51,157 nt of DNA from Muribaculaceae bacterium (GTDB lineage: Bacteria; Bacteroidota; Bacteroidia; Bacteroidales; Muribaculaceae). The stretch is taken from assembly GCA_017557665.1 (NCBI GenBank), contig JAFYYI010000019.1, forward strand, positions 1 through 51,157. The letters are read 5' to 3'. This document shows, piece after piece, positions 48,751-51,157 of the stretch (within the stretch, counting starts at the first letter, position 1; the number at the start of each line of letters is the position of its first letter). Under the pieces are notes generated by a model, which searched no databases, had not been told where the DNA came from, and saw only the letters and a list, made by a program, of their open reading frames with translations. The translations under genes were made by a program, and so were the position numbers.

Positions 48751-51157
48751 TCAGAAGGTGAGGCTCAAACCAAGGATGTAAGAAATGGGACGCGGGAAGA
48801 TGTCACCACCGATACCGCCGAAGACCTCGGGATCGATACCGTCATACTTGGTGATGCAGAACACGTTGCTGACGGTGCCATAGATACGGCCACCGATACC
48901 ATTGTAACTGCCGTGCTTGAGCAGGCCGTTGAAGCTGTAACCCAGGGTGATGTTGTCACACTTGAGGAACGAAGCGTTCTGTACCCAATAGTCGCTGAAG
49001 ATAGCGTAGTTGTCATAGGTCTTCCAACCCAGGTCAACCGAAGCCTTGGGACGGTTGTTCAGATAGAAACCTGATACCTCCTCAAATACCGATGCGGTGC
49101 TGGTGTTGTGGTAACCTTGCATTACGTTGTTGAACATGTAGTTGCCGATGCTGGCACGCAGGTTGAAACCGAAGTCCCAGTTCTTCCAGTCGAGGCGCGA
49201 AGACAGACCCATGGTCACGGGAGCTGCCGGCGACTTGTAGAAGTACTTATCAGCATCGCTGATCACACCGTCGGCGTTGCGGTCAACCACCTGGCTCTCG
49301 ATGGGCTTACCATCCTGGTCATAAACCTGCTGGTAAACGTAGAAGCTGCTGGCGGGATGACCCACAGCGTGAGCCTGGGCGGTACCGTTGATACCGATGC
49401 TACCGGTGGTCACGATGTAATCGGGATCGTCACTGATGAGCTCGGTGATCTTGTTGCTGTTGTAGGTCAGGTTATAGTCGATGGTCCACAACAGGTCGGT
49501 GGTCGAGATGGCCTTCCAGTTCAACGAGAACTCAATACCGGTGTTGCGCAGCGAACCGATGTTCTTGTAGAACGCGTTGCGGAAGTTGGTCATGGCCGAG
49601 AAGGTGGCCCAGTTCAACAGGTCGGTGGTCTTGCGATAGTACCAGTCGATGCTACCGCTCAGACGCTGGTTCATGACACCCCAGTCAAGACCGATGTTGG
49701 TCGTCGTGGTGGTCTCCCACTTGAGCTCGGGGTTGTAAACGTTGGGCTTAGCCTTGGAGCCGTCGCCACTGACATCGTAGAACGAACCCATGCTACCGTT
49801 GCTCATCACGTAGGTGGCAAAGTAGTTGTAGTCGCCGATGCCTTCCTGCTGACCGGTCTTACCCCAACCGAGACGCAACTTCAGGTCGCTGAAGGCGCCG
49901 TCCTTCATGAAGTCTTCCTCGTTGATCTTCCAAGCGAAGGCTGCCGAGGGGAACAACGCCCAGTGCTTCTTGAAGCGCGACGAACCGTCGTAACGGGTGG
50001 TGAAGGTCAACAGGTAGCGGTTAGCGTAGCTGTAATTCATACGACCGAAGAAGGATACCAGATAGTTCTCGGTGCGGTAACCCAGACCGTTGTTCTGGCG
50101 ATAAACGCCCTCGGCACGGATGGCGCCAGCCTTGCTGTCATCAATGTTGTAGCGGGCAGAGGGAATCCACTGGCCGGGGGTCACGATGAGGGCGCCGTTC
50201 TCGGCGTCGGCAGCGGTGAAGAAGAGGCCCGAGTTGGTGGGATAGGTACCCCATGACTCGTTATACTCCTTGCGCCAGTTGTGCTGCCACTCGTAACCTG
50301 CCATGATGTCGAAGTGGTGCTTTTCGTTGAAGTCCTTGTAGTACTGTGCATAGGTACTCAACTGGAGGTTCTCCTTGCTCTGGGTGTAGTAGCTGGTGCT
50401 GCCCCAATAGTTGGCGGTGTTGGAGACGTTGGCACTGATGTTGTGGCCGTTACCGCCGGTGAAGTCACCACCCAAGGTCAAGTGCAGACGCAGGTCCTCA
50501 AAACCGTGGATCTTGTAGTCGATGTCGGCACTACCGATGAACGAGTGGGTCTTACCACTGTTGTCATGGTTGTCGAGCATAGCCACGGGGTTGTAGGGAG
50601 CGTTGGTGTTCTTGGTGTAGGGCCAAGCGGGATCGGCGTTGTTCACCTGCAGCCACTCGAAGTAGCCACCCACGCCAGCATAATCGTTGATACCGTCACC
50701 ATTGGCGTCACGGTTGCCATAGATGGGCTGAGTCGGGTCCATGCGGACGGCGTTACCCACGGCACCACCATCGGCCCAACGCGACTTGGTCCAAGCCAGC
50801 TTACCGTTGAGGTTCAAGGTCAAGTGGTCATCAAACAGCGAGGGATTCAGGTTCAAGGCCACGGTGTAGCGCTTGAAGTCTGAAGTCTTGAGGATACCCT
50901 GCTGGTCGGTGTAACCTGCCGACAGACGATAAGGCAGAATCTGTCCCACAGAACCGGCCACGGTCAGGTTGTGGTCGTGGCTCAGGGCAGTGCGGTAGAT
51001 TTCGTTCTGCCAATCGGTGTTGGCATCACCCAGCAGCGGGTTCACGATGCCCGAGTTTCCTTCACCCTCTACCCAAGACCAACCGGCGGGCAGGGCGATG
51101 TCCGAGACACCGTAGCGAGTCAACTTACCGTTGTTGACGGTGTTGATCATATCGACA
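48751..51157 (-). CDS. susC: SusC/RagA-family TonB-dependent transporter, C-terminal part
   Basis: About 801 residues of the C-terminal part are present. The frame is open to the right edge (VDMINTVNNG at the cut), so the signal peptide, carboxypeptidase-like domain and most of the plug are outside. What remains is the outer-membrane barrel, with strands such as HNLTVAGSVGQILPYRLSAG, RYLLTFTTRYDGSSRFKKHW, LKLRLGWGKTGQQEGIGDYN and TGIEFSLNWKAIS, and the terminal strand YILGLSLTF ending in phenylalanine. It imports malto-oligosaccharides across the outer membrane with SusD, using TonB energy. It is the first visible gene of the susCDEF operon; the promoter and any regulator lie beyond the window. 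Confidence 0.95.
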   Translation of the reverse strand, partial: VDMINTVNNGKLTRYGVSDIALPAGWSWVEGEGNSGIVNPLLGDANTDWQNEIYRTALSHDHNLTVAGSVGQILPYRLSAGYTDQQGILKTSDFKRYTVALNLNPSLFDDHLTLNLNGKLAWTKSRWADGGAVGNAVRMDPTQPIYGNRDANGDGINDYAGVGGYFEWLQVNNADPAWPYTKNTNAPYNPVAMLDNHDNSGKTHSFIGSADIDYKIHGFEDLRLHLTLGGDFTGGNGHNISANVSNTANYWGSTSYYTQSKENLQLSTYAQYYKDFNEKHHFDIMAGYEWQHNWRKEYNESWGTYPTNSGLFFTAADAENGALIVTPGQWIPSARYNIDDSKAGAIRAEGVYRQNNGLGYRTENYLVSFFGRMNYSYANRYLLTFTTRYDGSSRFKKHWALFPSAAFAWKINEEDFMKDGAFSDLKLRLGWGKTGQQEGIGDYNYFATYVMSNGSMGSFYDVSGDGSKAKPNVYNPELKWETTTTTNIGLDWGVMNQRLSGSIDWYYRKTTDLLNWATFSAMTNFRNAFYKNIGSLRNTGIEFSLNWKAISTTDLLWTIDYNLTYNSNKITELISDDPDYIVTTGSIGINGTAQAHAVGHPASSFYVYQQVYDQDGKPIESQVVDRNADGVISDADKYFYKSPAAPVTMGLSSRLDWKNWDFGFNLRASIGNYMFNNVMQGYHNTSTASVFEEVSGFYLNNRPKASVDLGWKTYDNYAIFSDYWVQNASFLKCDNITLGYSFNGLLKHGSYNGIGGRIYGTVSNVFCITKYDGIDPEVFGGIGGDIFPRPISYILGLSLTF

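Overview
The window comes from a member of the phylum Bacteroidota, most likely order Bacteroidales (Prevotellaceae- or Muribaculaceae-like; the genus cannot be fixed from the sequence). The evidence is a type IX secretion operon (porT-porP-gldK-gldL-gldM), a SusC/D/E/F starch uptake operon, lipoprotein signals, dockerin-like repeats on secreted enzymes, and many promoters with the Bacteroidota -7 box TAnnTTTG. Coding DNA is fairly GC-rich (about 55-60 % where I counted by hand). No rRNA, tRNA, CRISPR array, transposase or plasmid gene was seen. No stretch over 300 bases lacks a gene.

Layout. (1) 1-4416, minus strand: type IX secretion core genes, with gldM cut by the left edge. (2) 4631-5734: the housekeeping ATPase YchF. 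(3) 5901-25529: an exopolysaccharide locus. It has three GT4-type glycosyltransferases, a radical SAM/SPASM enzyme, a CotH-kinase protein with dockerin repeats, a hexapeptide acetyltransferase, a secreted beta-helix protein, an MBOAT plus SGNH pair, a minus-strand block with flippase, export lipoprotein, tyrosine autokinase, polymerase and glycosyltransferase, and two tandem acyltransferase-3 proteins. (4) 25716-31670: MFS transporter, DPE2-like 4-alpha-glucanotransferase and exported pullulanase in one operon. (5) 31671-32532: a gene for a four-helix-bundle protein of the 23S rRNA intervening-sequence family, enclosed by a 45-bp inverted repeat. (6) 32536-35616: ddl, murF and a YqiA-like esterase. 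(7) 35767-51157: SusA-like amylase, methyltransferase, a GH53 galactanase and two tandem GH13 amylases with dockerin repeats, then the susCDEF operon (susC cut by the right edge).

How the parts fit. Regions 4 and 7 together form a nearly complete starch system. Secreted amylases and SusC-F bind, cut and import starch; the periplasmic SusA-like enzyme and pullulanase trim and debranch the oligosaccharides; the MFS carrier moves sugars inward; cytoplasmic MalQ handles maltose. No SusR-type regulator is visible. Region 3 looks like a Wzx/Wzy-type exopolysaccharide pathway with many acyl-transfer functions. Its alginate-like combination (beta-helix protein, MBOAT, SGNH) suggests polymer modification in the periplasm.

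The most unusual item is region 5. It fills the gap between the stop codons of two convergent genes, is lower in GC than its surroundings, and resembles the stem-plus-ORF design of 23S rRNA intervening sequences, but in an intergenic site. Short-period arrays (7-mers at 5741, 8207 and 13467; 9-mers at 31671 and 32488) and a perfect palindrome inside the MBOAT gene (13753) show that small repeats are active in this genome.
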